Shown here one piece after another: positions 43,118-54,879 of a DNA stretch of 64,000 nucleotides. The position numbers and the translations under genes are program-made. The stretch is from Flammulina velutipes (taxonomy: Eukaryota; Basidiomycota; Agaricomycetes; Agaricales; Physalacriaceae): positions 558,001 through 622,000 of the forward strand of contig CM022372.1 in NCBI GenBank assembly GCA_011800155.1, given 5' to 3'. The notes beneath the pieces are model-generated. The model made no database searches. It was not told where the DNA came from and saw nothing but the letters and a program-made list of their open reading frames with translations. How positions within the stretch are numbered: position 1 is the stretch's first letter; the number at the start of each line of letters is the position of its first letter.

Positions 43118-45272
43118 CTAACGACGACGACTTGGTCCAGCAACGGCATTTTCCGTTGCCAACCCATAGTATGTTAGGACATTGGGATCCCCCCAATGCC
43201 TAAGTAAGTCGTTCACAGCATCCGTTAGTCTGCCGTTTTGTTCGACCAGCTGGTCGACGTCGTTTCGGAGACCTTGAATGGTCTCGAGCAAGGCCTGAGG
43301 TCGTCGTTTGACCAAGTCGGATTCTGGATCCAACTTCTCGCACTTCAACTTCATGACCTGGCAGCGTATACAGGACTTGGTTGTCGGGGTCGCGTATTGG
43401 CATTCCTTATTTTTCTTGAGACACTCCTTGCAAAGCACTTGGGAGTACTTCCAGAGTTCGCCTTCAGGAATGGGCCCCTTTGCCTTGCGCTTGCCTTTGC
43501 TCTTGGCTGATGGTACGGCGCCCTTAGCCGTTTTTCTCTTCTTCCTCGCAGGCCCTTCACTTTCCGACCCTTCTTCGGAATCGTCCGTTGGTTCGTCGGA
43601 GGGTTGGAAATCGTCGTTGTTGGGCTCGAAGTCCTCATCGTTGTTCAGCTCGAAGTCATCCTCCTGCTGTTCTTCGTCTTCCTTCTCGCCATCATCATCG
43701 CCACTGCTATCATCTGCATCGCCATCTTCGATCTCCCGAGTCCTCTTCGTTCCCTTGGCTTTCGCGGGCGAGTCCGGTTTTGACATCGGAGTCGACTTGA
43801 CGCTGGGTTTAGCTTTGGCTACGGGAGCCACCTTACCCACAGCTTTCGTCGACGTCTTCTTCGTCATCTTGGCCTTCTTCTTGGAAGAAGGTGCCTCCTC
43901 ATCCACGACCTCCTGTCCGGAGTCATCTTCCATTCTCGCTTGCTTTGCGCGAATGCTCACCGCTCGTATAAACGCCATCTCCGGGTCTTCTACCGGAGTT
44001 GCTGCGGGAGCTGCCATGGTCGATAGCTTCGACAGCTTTCGGTTTCCCAAGCCCTTGATTTCTTCTTGCGAAGGCATCGCAATGGGCGGAAGGGGCATCT
44101 GCTGGGAACCTTGGGCCGGTTTAGCCATTGGAGCCCTGGCAGGTCTAACCATAGCCATTGGCGGCATCTGCATGGGTACTTGAACTGGTCGAGGTGCCAC
44201 TACCCTTGGACTTGGAGCTTTTGGCACGGTTTTTGTCTTTCGGGGAGGGGGACGTGGGATCTCGGAACTGGGAGACCTTTCCGGGGTTGGCGCGGACTTT
44301 TCCTTGCGCTCCCCGGAATCCTCTTCCTCGCTCTATCGTAGATCGTATTAGCTGCAATATAGCTTTGAGATTCAAGCTACTTACATCTTGCTCTTGGCCC
44401 TTGGAAGAGCCTTTCTTTTGTCGTGGCTCCTCTTGAGCCTCGCTATCTTCATGGTCCTAGGAATTCCGTTAAGTTTAGCGGGATTTGCTATTACCAAGTC
44501 GCTATCGTACCTTGTCCTCGTCAGGACCCTCGGATCCTGAGTCTTCTTCCGCTTCGCTGGTCCTTGCTACGGCCATAGCCTTGACGGCCTCTTCGTCGTC
44601 CGAGCTCTCGCCGCTTGAGTCCTATAACAAGTCCGTTGAATATGTCGGAATCTAGTTCTTCTTCAAATCTCACCTTGACGTTGCCTTTGGCCTTTGCTCC
44701 CTTAGCTTTGTCTTGGTTTCGATCTTCTTCTTGGTCGTCGTCTTCGTCGTCGGACTTGTCTTTTTCGTCGACGACACCCTTGTCGACCTCTTTGCCTTTA
44801 CCTTCAGGCGTCTAAGGTTTTTCCGTTGAGTTTCCCGGAATTTACCCGTTTGACTCAAGGAAACTTACTTTGACGTTTCTGGCTTTCTCTTCAGCCTTCT
44901 TCTCGACCTTTCCTTCGTTACCACTTTCATCTTCACTTGTCTAGTTTGATTCCGTTAAATTATCGGAATCTGCCGAAGTGATCTTCATCTTACCGTAACA
45001 TCCGGCAACTCATCATATAGTTGCCAAGCCCTCGTAAGGACTTGATCCAACCATACATCGTTGCTCGTTGCCGAATGCTTGAGTTCGTCGGCGGCTTTCT
45101 CGAACTGTCTCCAGAAGACCTGGTAGTCTTCCGGAACGTGGCAGACCGGCAGAGTCCGCCAATTGCCGGGAATAAATCGAAGTCGTCTGATCGCATTTTT
45201 GGAGAAGTGGCGGCGCTCGTATGCGAGCGCCTTGGGTCGGTTTTGTATTTTAAAGAAACTAGTCGAAGACAT
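43118..45272 (-). CDS. retrotransposon gene X (Zn2Cys6), copy B
   Basis: Same architecture as copy A, with six exons instead of seven: the block equal to exons 5-6 of A is a single exon beginning 'DHEDSEAQEEPRQKK'. The frame can be followed from 'MSSTSFFKIQNRPKALAYER' to the C-terminal 'NAVAGPSRRR'. All six Cys of the cluster are kept. The last exon differs from A at roughly one residue in ten, concentrated in the Pro/acidic regions, while the cluster and coiled coil are nearly unchanged. Intron half-sites CCG/CGG are kept with different spacers. Confidence 0.78.
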
Positions 45273-45745
45273 TGTACTTGAAATAGACGTTGTCGCGTTG
45301 ATCTGTATCGCGTTTTGGCAGAGTCGCGTCGCTGCGATGGTGGTTGAAGGATGAGTTCGTTTTTCTCAAATTTTCTCTTTAAGTTCACCATCACGGACCC
45401 GGTCCGGTGATCCTGTCGATCAACTCCGAAATGGAAAGGGCCATTCCGCTTTTGATGGGCCTAGCTCTTCGGGATCTTATCTTAGATTGTGGGGAATTTT
45501 CCCAACCCCGCATCGGAAATGGTACCTTTTACTTAAAGAAAAGATATTCATCATTTGTACGGTTTGTATGCAGTATATCTTTAACGTTACTGCTATACTA
45601 TCTTCGTTCTCAATGATAATACATCTTGAACGTATCGTTGGTATGTACCAAGTAAAATCGAAAATTCCTGGTAAATTCCGTTCGTTATTCGGGAATGCCT
45701 CTATATCCCCCACAAGCTTTATATGATGGTATCCCTACCATCAGC

Positions 45746-48700
45746 TCATGCTTTCTTGTTTAATTCGTCCATAACTTTGCCTACAGAGCCACGTATCATG
45801 TGTAGTCTCTTGAAGAACAAGTCTCCTAAGAAGCTAGGGTCTTTCCGTGAATAAAACGGAATAACCCGAAACTGCGCAATCTTGTCTTTGAGTAAGGATC
45901 CGTCTAGCTCACATAGGACATAGTTTCCACCAGTCGTACGCGATACTACGGCGTATGGACCCATGAATCGTTCTTTGAACTTGTGATTGAGTTCCTCTTC
46001 AATCCTAGTATTTCGGACTAATACCAGTTCACCAGTTTTGAACTTGTGAGATGGCATTCTGTTCTTATGATCTTCCATGAACTTAGCCGCTGCTCGAATC
46101 TTGGCATCTGTGACTCTTTGCTTCATACGTTTCACATCTTCTTTGTGTTTAATGAGCTGTTGTGCACGAAACGCTATCAAGTCTGAATGCGACACTAAGG
46201 AATCCGGAATATCCACTAACCAAGTCACTTCGTTTATGTCTAACGGTAGGATGGGTTCACATCCTGTTACCGCGTAAAACGGTGACTGTCCAAGTGTTCG
46301 TTTAACAGTGATTCGTTCTGCCCATAGTACTTCGTGTAGGTATGCCGGCCATTCTTCGGGATTTCCCCTACAGACTTTGAATAAGGATTGTCTTATGTCC
46401 CAATGTCCGCGTTCGACCTTCCCATTAGCCTGTTTATTATACGGCGTAATGAGGATACCCTTGACTCCATACTTGGCTTCAATATGAACCATCGCTTTCT
46501 TAATAGCAGGACCATTATCTGTTATGATCTGCTTTATACATCCCCAACGACATAGGATATCTTCGAAGAGCCAGTCTCCTAGAGTATCCGCGTTCTCGTT
46601 GATCAAGGCCCTTGCTTCCGGCCAACCACTAAGTCCACATCGAGCCACTGTGACAGCATTATAGCCGTCATACTTTTTGATCTTCGGATTTTTCCCGCCT
46701 GATTTCGGCATTCGGAATGTGTCCACAAAAGCAGTCTCAAATATTCCTGGTGTTGGTGTAATCGTAGGTTCCTTATGGATGATAATCTTCTGTCGTTTTT
46801 GGCAAAGAATACAAGTCTTAACAAACCAGTTCATGTCGTCTTCCATGCCTGGCCACCAGAACCTCTTGCCAACTAATTGTCGAACTGAGTATTGTCCTTT
46901 ATGGCCATGTTTATCATGTACTATAGTCACTACTGGCAACCGTTTTCCTACTAAGAGGACTCGACGGTGCTTGTTTTCTTTGTGCTTCTTGTATAACTTC
47001 CCACCCGCAATGAAGAAATCCTTAGATGCCCAGTCCTTCAACGTTGATAGTTGTCTGGTGGACAATTCTTCGGTTTCATATTCACTGTTGCGTAGGCAAG
47101 CTTCAACGTGTGGCAAGAGAGTTTCCCAGAGTGCTTCTCTACTCGATCTTTCTAAGTCCGGAAACTCATCAATTGCTACCCATTTCTCAAGGTCTTCTAC
47201 CGCCATTGCTGCTAGTTGAGTAGCGCGGTATTCTTCTGAGGGCTGCTCGAAGTCGTTTACTGAGCTTTCCGGTAAACTTACAGGAATTTCCCGTACTTCT
47301 TGCAGGTAACCTGTCTTAGTATCTATAACATCTTTGAAGTCCTCGAAGGGGAGAGGCTTGTCCTCGTCCGCTAAGTCGTTAGGTTCTTCATACTCAAAGC
47401 TAGGCAGCTCGTCTTCTTCTTCATCTCCTGGAGGACGGGGTATGATAATGTCTTCAGGTGCAGGCACCCTTCGACTCAGTCCGTCCGGACCATGGACTTT
47501 TCCAGGTACATGTACCAAAGTGAAGTGGAACATGAGTATCTCTTCTGCCCATCTTTGTAGGTTCCCGTTGGTAAGGGAGTCGATGTTTGATAGCATTCCC
47601 TTAATGTACTTTGCATCGACTTCTACCTTCAGCTTTCGACAACCTAATAGATAGTACTTGCACGCCATTAATGCGCGGTGAAGTCCGAATAATTCCCTCT
47701 TTGATTGTGAGTATCTAGCCTCACGTTCGTCCAAGGTAATCGATAGGAACTTCGCATAGTATCGTTTCTTAGGGTCTTCAGGATCTTCTTGACTAAGATA
47801 AAATCCTACCGCCATATAAGAGGTATCCACCGATAATATAATCGGAGTATCCCAATCATAGTTCAAGGGCTTCAGCATGGGACTTGTCTCAAGGGCTCTT
47901 TTTAATGAGTCCATCGAGGCTTGTTCTTCTTCTCCCCAATGAAACAACACACCATCTCTTGTCAACCTGGTCATTGCCAGTGCTTTCTTAGAGTAGTCTT
48001 TCACAAACGTTCGGAAAACGCCTGCGGTTCCAAGGAATGAACGAACGTCTCTTAAGCATTCACAAGGTACCCAATCTGATATGACTTTGACTCGTTCTTC
48101 TGCAGGTTTACGTCCCTCATAGCAACAGGTATGACCTACTACTACGGTTTCGTTCGCGCAAATGATAGCTTTATGTCCAGAAAAGGTTCCCCCCGAGTAC
48201 TTCATGCGTTGTATGATCCTATTCATGTTGATCATATGTTCCCATACGAATCGGCGGATTCCGTTATTTTCACGGATTGTCTCGTAGTTGCCATCTTTAT
48301 CTTGGTACCTAGTAGCTGGCCCTCTAACTGGTACATCGTCTATGTAAGGCCTAGTAAAGGCTGGTATTTCGTCTTTGAGAATATGAGTAACATCTTCGTG
48401 GAAGATGGGTACTGAATTCGTCCAACCCATGGGTAAGGTCTTGAGTCGTAATGCCCCATACGGAGTAGAGAACGTTGTCATGTCTCTGGATTTTTCCGCT
48501 AAGTGTCGTTCGTCGTACCCGACATACAAGTCTAGGGTACCCCCACAAGCTCTTCCAGCAAACGCTTCCGCTAATTCTTCGGTGGCGGGAGGTAAGCCTG
48601 AATGCGCAATAGTAACTGCATTCAATGGTTCTAAGCTATGGACCAATCGAAGTTTCTTGCCATCTTTCTTAACTACACAGAACCAACGCGACCTGTATGA

Positions 48701-49690
48701 CGAGTTCGAAGGCTCATACACGCCGGAGTCCAGCTTGTTCTTTATTATCGCGCAGACTTCGTTGAAGATTCCCGGTGGAATCTTGATTGGCCTTAGTACC
48801 CATGGTACATGAGGTATGACTGGCATGTCTACTGGCGGGAAGAAGTCTTCCCGGAATCTTCCCTTCTCTGATTCTTCCCATGCAAAGCCTTCATTCTGTT
48901 TGCACATGAGGTCGTCTATCAAATCTCGTTCTTGAGGCCATAGGAAATTTCCGGTATGGTCCTTCTGTACTTGTTCTCTTCGTTCTTCCGTGTATCGCCC
49001 GGTGGGTTGAAACTTAGGTGGATTGGGATTCAATACAGGCATTCCCTCCAGGGGATCGCCTACAATGTTTCGCACAATTCTGAACTCGTCTGGTAAGGTT
49101 CCTAAGTGAGGTTTGACTTTCAACGCCACTGGCTTATATTTCTTCGAAGCTAGCACTTGTACAGGAGCGGCTTTTTGTTTGACTTGCTCTAGGAACTTGA
49201 CTTGTTCTGAGCCCCATGCGTCAGGAGGTAGTGTAACCGTTAGATTGCTAAACACTTTACTTAGTTCGGCGGGAACGTCGTAGAATATATTCGCTGTATC
49301 CAACTGATGGCTAGCTAAGTCCTGTTCAAAACTTGGAGGATACTTTTGATCGTCTGTTAAAGGCTGACTCCAAGTTTCTATCGTATTAGACAGGTTTCCA
49401 TGTTTATGGAAGCCCGCTATCTTCTTGCGTGGAATTTTCCGTTGATTCCCCGGAAATTCCCTTCCTGTGCTATCGTATGCTACAGGCGGTTCTTCGTATT
49501 GATATTCATTGCGCAAGGGTTTAACTGCATTGTGAATACCCTCTGTGGATTTTCTTAGGTATAGGTTCGTAACGGCTTCGGTTGTGAAAGTTGACCGGGA
49601 ATCTCCGGGCACATAGGTTTCCACCAAATGTATCCCCTGAGACCCTTGATCACTTAGGATTAGAGCAACCTCTCCTTGATCCTCGATCAA
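45746..49690 (-). CDS. pol: Ty3-type RT / RNase H / integrase, copy B
   Basis: A 1314-codon open frame almost identical to copy A (only about five residue differences noticed, such as AIDTK against VIDTK). All RT (PYIDDVPV), RNase H and integrase (HH-CC, D-D-E) residues are present. Confidence 0.93.
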   Translation of the reverse strand: MIEDQGEVALILSDQGSQGIHLVETYVPGDSRSTFTTEAVTNLYLRKSTEGIHNAVKPLRNEYQYEEPPVAYDSTGREFPGNQRKIPRKKIAGFHKHGNLSNTIETWSQPLTDDQKYPPSFEQDLASHQLDTANIFYDVPAELSKVFSNLTVTLPPDAWGSEQVKFLEQVKQKAAPVQVLASKKYKPVALKVKPHLGTLPDEFRIVRNIVGDPLEGMPVLNPNPPKFQPTGRYTEERREQVQKDHTGNFLWPQERDLIDDLMCKQNEGFAWEESEKGRFREDFFPPVDMPVIPHVPWVLRPIKIPPGIFNEVCAIIKNKLDSGVYEPSNSSYRSRWFCVVKKDGKKLRLVHSLEPLNAVTIAHSGLPPATEELAEAFAGRACGGTLDLYVGYDERHLAEKSRDMTTFSTPYGALRLKTLPMGWTNSVPIFHEDVTHILKDEIPAFTRPYIDDVPVRGPATRYQDKDGNYETIRENNGIRRFVWEHMINMNRIIQRMKYSGGTFSGHKAIICANETVVVGHTCCYEGRKPAEERVKVISDWVPCECLRDVRSFLGTAGVFRTFVKDYSKKALAMTRLTRDGVLFHWGEEEQASMDSLKRALETSPMLKPLNYDWDTPIILSVDTSYMAVGFYLSQEDPEDPKKRYYAKFLSITLDEREARYSQSKRELFGLHRALMACKYYLLGCRKLKVEVDAKYIKGMLSNIDSLTNGNLQRWAEEILMFHFTLVHVPGKVHGPDGLSRRVPAPEDIIIPRPPGDEEEDELPSFEYEEPNDLADEDKPLPFEDFKDVIDTKTGYLQEVREIPVSLPESSVNDFEQPSEEYRATQLAAMAVEDLEKWVAIDEFPDLERSSREALWETLLPHVEACLRNSEYETEELSTRQLSTLKDWASKDFFIAGGKLYKKHKENKHRRVLLVGKRLPVVTIVHDKHGHKGQYSVRQLVGKRFWWPGMEDDMNWFVKTCILCQKRQKIIIHKEPTITPTPGIFETAFVDTFRMPKSGGKNPKIKKYDGYNAVTVARCGLSGWPEARALINENADTLGDWLFEDILCRWGCIKQIITDNGPAIKKAMVHIEAKYGVKGILITPYNKQANGKVERGHWDIRQSLFKVCRGNPEEWPAYLHEVLWAERITVKRTLGQSPFYAVTGCEPILPLDINEVTWLVDIPDSLVSHSDLIAFRAQQLIKHKEDVKRMKQRVTDAKIRAAAKFMEDHKNRMPSHKFKTGELVLVRNTRIEEELNHKFKERFMGPYAVVSRTTGGNYVLCELDGSLLKDKIAQFRVIPFYSRKDPSFLGDLFFKRLHMIRGSVGKVMDELNKKA

Positions 49691-50718
49691 TTCCTCGAGT
49701 GTTGCAGAAAAACCGGTATAGCCGCGGGTTGCTGATACCTAGGCATTTGCCCTCTCTTGTATGTAGGCAAAGTGATTTTCTTCCCATTGCTGGGATCTGT
49801 TATAGTCGCTACGACAGCACCATCTTTAAGGGTGGTCGTATTGATACTCGAGATCACATCAAAGGGTCGTCCTAAAAGGACTTCGTATGCAGGGTCTCTG
49901 ATGATATGAACTTGTAGATAGAACGTTATTCCACCAAAGTCAAATGCAACGTTTCTGGCTAAGCCTGCAGTGCGGGTTTGTCCTTTGTCGGCGCTTTCCA
50001 TAATAATGTTGAATGAAGGATCGAATGGGATTCCTAATTCAAGCGCGGCTTTTAACGACATCGATACAATTTGGGACCCGCTATCAAGTAGACTTTCCTT
50101 CTTGCCGCCCCAAAGATCGTGGGCCATAGGGTTCGAAGGTCAGCACTTTCAGCTGCAACGTTTGATCGTGGTAGTTGGTATGGGCCAGCGTAACCCGTAT
50201 GGTTAAACAGTTGTTCGACTAAATCATGGCATACCACTGATCCTAGAGGTAGCTGACTCGAATTTTGTAAGTTAATCGAGTAGTACATAGGATCTTCACT
50301 TGCGTGATATTCCGGGATTTCGTCGGATTCAACTGTCTGCTGGTTGACCTTAACGTTCTTTGCTCTTAAGTTTTCTAACAGGTCTTTCTGCCAAGCCTCG
50401 TTAGTCGCTAACAGTTCTTCGGGGAGTAGTTTCTTCCATAGAGAACGCCATCCGGGATTCCGACTAAGGAGATCCTTTAGCTTTGATATGCGTTGGTAGC
50501 TCTTATGTTTTTCTACTTCCTTCTTTACTGCGGCTTCTTCCGTGGCGTTAGCGGGATTTTCCCGTTTATCTTCAGCCTTGCGACTTTCTATGGGTTCTGG
50601 TCCTTCCAGTACCTCCTCGAAGTATCTCACTCAAGTCGGGTTCTTCATCGTCTATTTCCGCCACTGGTGGCTCCACGAATTTTACTTGTTTCTGTCGAGT
50701 AGGGATCACTACTTCCAT
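49687..50718 (-). pseudogene. protease region of Pol, copy B, frameshifted
   Basis: Starts like copy A ('MEVVIPTRQK' at 50718), but one extra base near 50625 (ACTTCGAGG against ACTTAAGG) and one missing base near 50105 shift the frame. The second lies just before the DSG active-site motif, so a protease would not be made from this copy as sequenced. Confidence 0.8.
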
Positions 50719-50891
50719 TCTTAGACCTCTGGGTTGAGGTATCTTCTTTTGTGGTTCAACTGGTTCAGGCTCTTCTGGTTTTTCCTTTTCTATAGCGCTA
50801 TGACTTCTTGTACGATGCTGAGTATTTTGGCTCTCAGGAGGGAGGGTTCGCTGTCGCAGTATTTCAGACGAACCTCCGTCCGTCCTCGAGC

Positions 50892-52328
50892 CTAATCGAA
50901 ATCCTCCCTTGAATACGCGGGATCGACCATCGACTGCTGTTGGTATATGGATGTGTCAATCGTTCCAGATGGAGCAAAGAAGTCCTCCTGTTGGATTCCT
51001 TCATATGCTTGCACCTGTGGCGTTTCTGGTAGAGTAGATCCCGATTCTCTCTGGAACTTTGCCACTTGCTCGAGCGGATTAGGTCCATTCTTGTTTCGTG
51101 TAAGAGAAATTCCATTGCGCAGGAAATACCAGTTCGAGTTAGCTGGTTTGTAAATCCAGCCTTCCTTCTCTAGTTTGTTCTTTTCCGGGCATTCCATAAG
51201 GAAATGTCCGGGTTCGTCACAGAAGAAGCACTTCCCGTTCACAGCAGCTGGTCTGCGTTGGGGTAAGAAGTTCGCAGGCATAGGGACTAAGCCTTTGGGT
51301 GCGGAGGATCCCGAGTTTTGCACGGGATATGGCGCTTGTTGACTTTGTTGTATGTACTGTGGGTATCCCATTTGTTGGGTGGGATACTGCTGTACTTGAA
51401 CTTGTCTGGCCGTTGACATCCGTTCCATGAGGTTCATCATCCTCCGAGTATCTTCTTGTCTGGCTTTCTCCATCTCTTTCATTTCATCCTGTCGTGCTTT
51501 TTCCAAAGCCTTCAAGGTATCCGTGAGTGAGTTGATACTGGCCACTTGATCGTGCATATCTTCAATCTTTACTCGAGCAGTGGAGGGTGTTACTAACTCG
51601 CGTTCGTTGGTAGCACCTCCATTAACTACAGGGGCTCCTCCGAACGTCTCCACTTCTTCTAAGTATTTTTCAGCTACTCTGACCACGTCAACTAAGGTCC
51701 ATCTTTGTCCAAGAGGATTGTTGGGTGGGATCGGTAAAACCCGCAAGTCGGTGTATATTGCTGCCCATGCTGGACCAGCAAAGCAATACTGTAACATATT
51801 CAACACCGTCTTTTGAGTAACATCTCCAATATCAATTAGATACTGTAGTTTGTGTACTACCTCTCTTCTGAACTCCATCAATCTCATCTTAGTTGCGATC
51901 GGCCTTGCCCGAAAGTGGCGAGTGACTTCTTCGACTTCTTCAAGAGTAAACTCTTTATCTTGGTCGCCTTTGTTATACAGTTTTTGTACTGCGTTTTTGA
52001 AGGCTTGCCAATCTCCGGCTGAATATTCGGGTAAAGCCGCCCATTGGCGTCTAATTTCATATCCCACATACAAAGTTGCTATCTCGATTTGGGCTGTAGG
52101 GCTCATGATGCCCCTGCCGTAGAATAAGAACTCGCAACTAGTTAGGAAGTCCCTAATATTATCGCCTTTGAATCTTGGTGTATCTTTGGCACCGGGAACG
52201 GGCATACGTTTCCCAGCTATCTGTTCTTGTGTCTCTGCGCTTAACTGGTTAACATAACCAGCTGCCGCTGGAGGCACGGGATTTTCCTGTCTTCTTGCAC
52301 CATCTTCGTTGTCTCCTTGGTCTGACAT
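50892..52328 (-). CDS. gag: Ty3-type Gag, copy B
   Basis: Open from 52787, first ATG at 52328, ending at 50892. Nearly identical to copy A (differences such as SLTPSP for TLTPSP upstream of the ATG). The zinc knuckle CX2CX4HX4C is intact. Confidence 0.88.
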   Translation of the reverse strand: MSDQGDNEDGARRQENPVPPAAAGYVNQLSAETQEQIAGKRMPVPGAKDTPRFKGDNIRDFLTSCEFLFYGRGIMSPTAQIEIATLYVGYEIRRQWAALPEYSAGDWQAFKNAVQKLYNKGDQDKEFTLEEVEEVTRHFRARPIATKMRLMEFRREVVHKLQYLIDIGDVTQKTVLNMLQYCFAGPAWAAIYTDLRVLPIPPNNPLGQRWTLVDVVRVAEKYLEEVETFGGAPVVNGGATNERELVTPSTARVKIEDMHDQVASINSLTDTLKALEKARQDEMKEMEKARQEDTRRMMNLMERMSTARQVQVQQYPTQQMGYPQYIQQSQQAPYPVQNSGSSAPKGLVPMPANFLPQRRPAAVNGKCFFCDEPGHFLMECPEKNKLEKEGWIYKPANSNWYFLRNGISLTRNKNGPNPLEQVAKFQRESGSTLPETPQVQAYEGIQQEDFFAPSGTIDTSIYQQQSMVDPAYSREDFD

Positions 52329-52827
52329 TGGGAATAATGGTCTTCCAAGGGGAATCGACTGTCTTAATCGTTCAAGAAAGGGATGCGGAGTGACTGGGAA
52401 TAGGTTATCGAACTGAGGAAGTTCGTTGGGAGAGGGGGTTAAACTCGGTAAAGGACTAGGACTCGGAATAATCCGAGGTAGTCTAGGGAAAATAGGGATC
52501 GTGGATAGTATATATCCAGGTGGGTAGCCTGTATCCGTTGATGGATTTGCTTGGGCTTTTTGAGACTGAACGTGTTTTAAACGTTGAGCTTTAGTTCCGT
52601 CGAATAATGCGCCTGGAGGCGGTCGTTCGTGTCGGAGTTCTCTTTCAACTGGAGCACTTGAGTTTTCACCCAAGTTAGCTCTACGGCTGATTTGTTCTTG
52701 ATCGTTTGAGCTTTGGCTAGGCGCGGGGTTCGCGTTACTGGCTTTGGGCTTTCGTGCAATTTTGAAGTAGGTGTAGAAGTAACTCAAGGAACCTCAATAA
52801 GAGGGATCGTTTAAGTCAAATTTATCA

Positions 52828-52846
52828 CCCCTCGCGGTGGGCTCCA
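52828..52846 (-). other. primer-binding site, copy B
   Basis: Inverse complement of the copy A site, identical, 5 nt inside the 5' LTR edge. Confidence 0.55.
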
Positions 52847-52851
52847 AAATA

Positions 52852-54593
52852 TGATGTGCAGTGTAGAAGAACGCCACAAAAACACACACAAAACACACAC
52901 TAACAAGTCAATGGTGCGATGCGGGAAAGTCCGATGTTTATAGCGGGATTTCACGTTATAGTAGCAATCGTTCGTTTTGTAATAGGTGGTATGGGACGGG
53001 TTCTTGTTCTTTGTATCTTTGTTTTATGGGACTGTTTCTCTCTATCTTCTGCTCAAAATGCTTATACTAGTTCGACGGGGTAACAGGGATCTGATCTTTA
53101 AACTGAGTTCTAGTTTGCCACTAAGTCACAGGCCGATTGGGATGTGTGTAAAGAGACCTAATGAGGCTCTTCCCAGGCCAACAACCTTCAACCACACTAG
53201 GGAGCGGGAGCTCTGGTATCTATCTGTATAATCAGGACTCTCCAACAACTAGTCGGGGCCTGAATAGATAGCCTAGCACAGTCTGAACCACACTTGTATG
53301 GGACTTGGGACTCCAACCAGAGTTGGTAGGTTCTTTAGATGGAATTTCCCGCGGAAACTCGGATCGTTGGAATCGCAAAGGACTTGGCTTCAACTTCTTT
53401 AATATGGGAAGTAGCTCCAATGAGTTCTTAGATCTTTGGTTCTGTTTCTTATTTCCACCTATCTAACAGTGGTTCTTTTTCTAACTAAATCTTAGAGTCT
53501 ATTCCTCCAGTATATACGGCTTGTGGGCTGCGGATACGGGGGGCGTAAGCTACTGTGAAATAGTACAAACGAGCTAGCTTTATAGTGTTTTCTATATACG
53601 TCTGAATAAGGATATAATACCGAGTCCGCTGGTTCGGGGAATATTCCGATAGGATGTACGGAATATCCCTCTAATGGTGCCCTTGGCATTGCTGCCTATT
53701 CGTTCTGGCTTCTATTTGCTTTGGATCCAACCAATGGTGGCGCCGTAACTGAGTTGGCAGTGGCGCCAGGTTGTTCCTTGTGCTTGGAAGCTCCACTATT
53801 TCATCGTTTTCCACTATTATTAGCGGCCGAGTCCTGTCTAGCAGGAACTCTTAGCCTTTGTTCGTATTCTTATTTCATACTACGAGTCCGAGTAGTACCG
53901 ACTAGGTTTGGTATACTGGACGCGCAAGTATGTTCTTAGTATCGTGTTCGGACTTTTCCGGTAGTACTCCGGAAAAGCTATCGTTGTATCTTTACGAGTT
54001 GTCGATAGTACTCGTATTGTAGGTCCTAGTAATGATTTACTGGTGGATCCCGAGAATCGATCAGGAACGGTCCACCGGAGTAAGTCGATCGGTGATCGAG
54101 CAGTATCTTTTTGAAAGCCTAAAAAGGTTACCCTGACTCCTGAGTCTCCTATGTAATATCCCGACGTCTGAGTAGTACGAACATTTGGTTTGCTAGTCCA
54201 ACAAGCGTTTAACTGCTTGCTGGCGTCGCGTCTCTTTATGTAGAGTTTCCTTGTGTAAGGGTAACTCGCCGAATTCCGTTAAGTATTTCGGAGTTCCGCG
54301 CATTCAAGTGTATTTGATCACGATGTCTCCATCGGGGTACTTTTGATGATGATATTCAAGATCGTCATGTGTGGTTTGGCTATACCTACACGCCCTTTAG
54401 CGTGTGGCGCTTTTCCGACGAATCTTAGGAGTTTTCCGGTCGTACCACGGAAACTCCTTACACTGTATCGTATACGCGTTTCGGTCTGTAACTAGAGGTT
54501 CTTGTACTCATAGGTTCGTTCTATCACTAAGAATGCTTCTTAGAATCGCAAATTTTGGGGTCTTTCGTACTTGCATTAATACAATGCGCATCA
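52852..54593 (-). repeat. 5' LTR of copy B (adjoins copy C)
   Basis: 1742 bp, same termini as the other LTRs. On its outer side it touches the 3' region of copy C directly at 54594. It may therefore also act as the 3' boundary of C, as in LTR-sharing tandem arrays. Confidence 0.93.
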
Positions 54594-54644
54594 TCGTGTG
54601 ATTTGAACTTCAAGCTAGACCCCGAAGACACTTGTGCGCCACTT

Positions 54645-54660
54645 CCGTGATTCCTAGCGG
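54645..54660. promoter_or_regulatory. CCG-N10-CGG site upstream of gene Y
   Basis: ACTTCCG and CGGATTT arms about 170 bp upstream of the TTTATAAG element. The copy B counterpart has CGGAATT, a better match to the consensus. Confidence 0.5.
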
Positions 54661-54832
54661 ATTTTCGCATGAAGTCTTCGCCGGCCCCCTTTCTTGTTCT
54701 TAGGGGTTTACAATTTTTGTTTTCCGTATTGGCAATCTTCTATAGCCTATACGTTCGTTATTTTCTTCGCCTTGACGAATACCCGACCCATTAGCCAGTC
54801 GATCATACACCTCCTATTAGATTTGTACATCG

Positions 54833-54840
54833 TTTATAAG
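54833..54840 (+). promoter_or_regulatory. putative TATA box of gene Y
   Basis: TTTATAAG 40 nt before the Y start codon at 54880; the same in copy B (about 41152-41159). Confidence 0.4.
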
Positions 54841-54879
54841 ACTGAACTTTTGTAATGTCTCGGTCTTCGTCTGCCTCAG

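Larger units (their letters stand above)
37160..54593 (-). mobile_element. giant Ty3-type LTR retrotransposon, copy B, full length (17.4 kb)
   Basis: In its own direction: 5' LTR (54593-52852), PBS, gag, protease, pol, gene X (all -), then antisense genes Y and Z (+ strand), then 3' LTR (38898-37160). It is the only copy with both LTRs and the only one with gene Z. The flanking bases do not form a target duplication (CCCGT before 37160; TCGTG after 54593). Its protease and gene Y carry frameshifts; gag, pol, X and Z are open. Confidence 0.9.

Noticed and set aside
46677..47219. 180-codon open frame on the strand opposite pol (also at 31485-32027 and 60349-60891)
   Set aside because: It is a shadow of the conserved RNase H/integrase coding region. 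Its conservation follows from pol, and it has no start context or domain.
37160..54593. Copy B as a simple nested insertion into copy A
   Set aside because: The sequence to the right of B is not the continuation of A but the opposite-strand copy C, and there is no target duplication.
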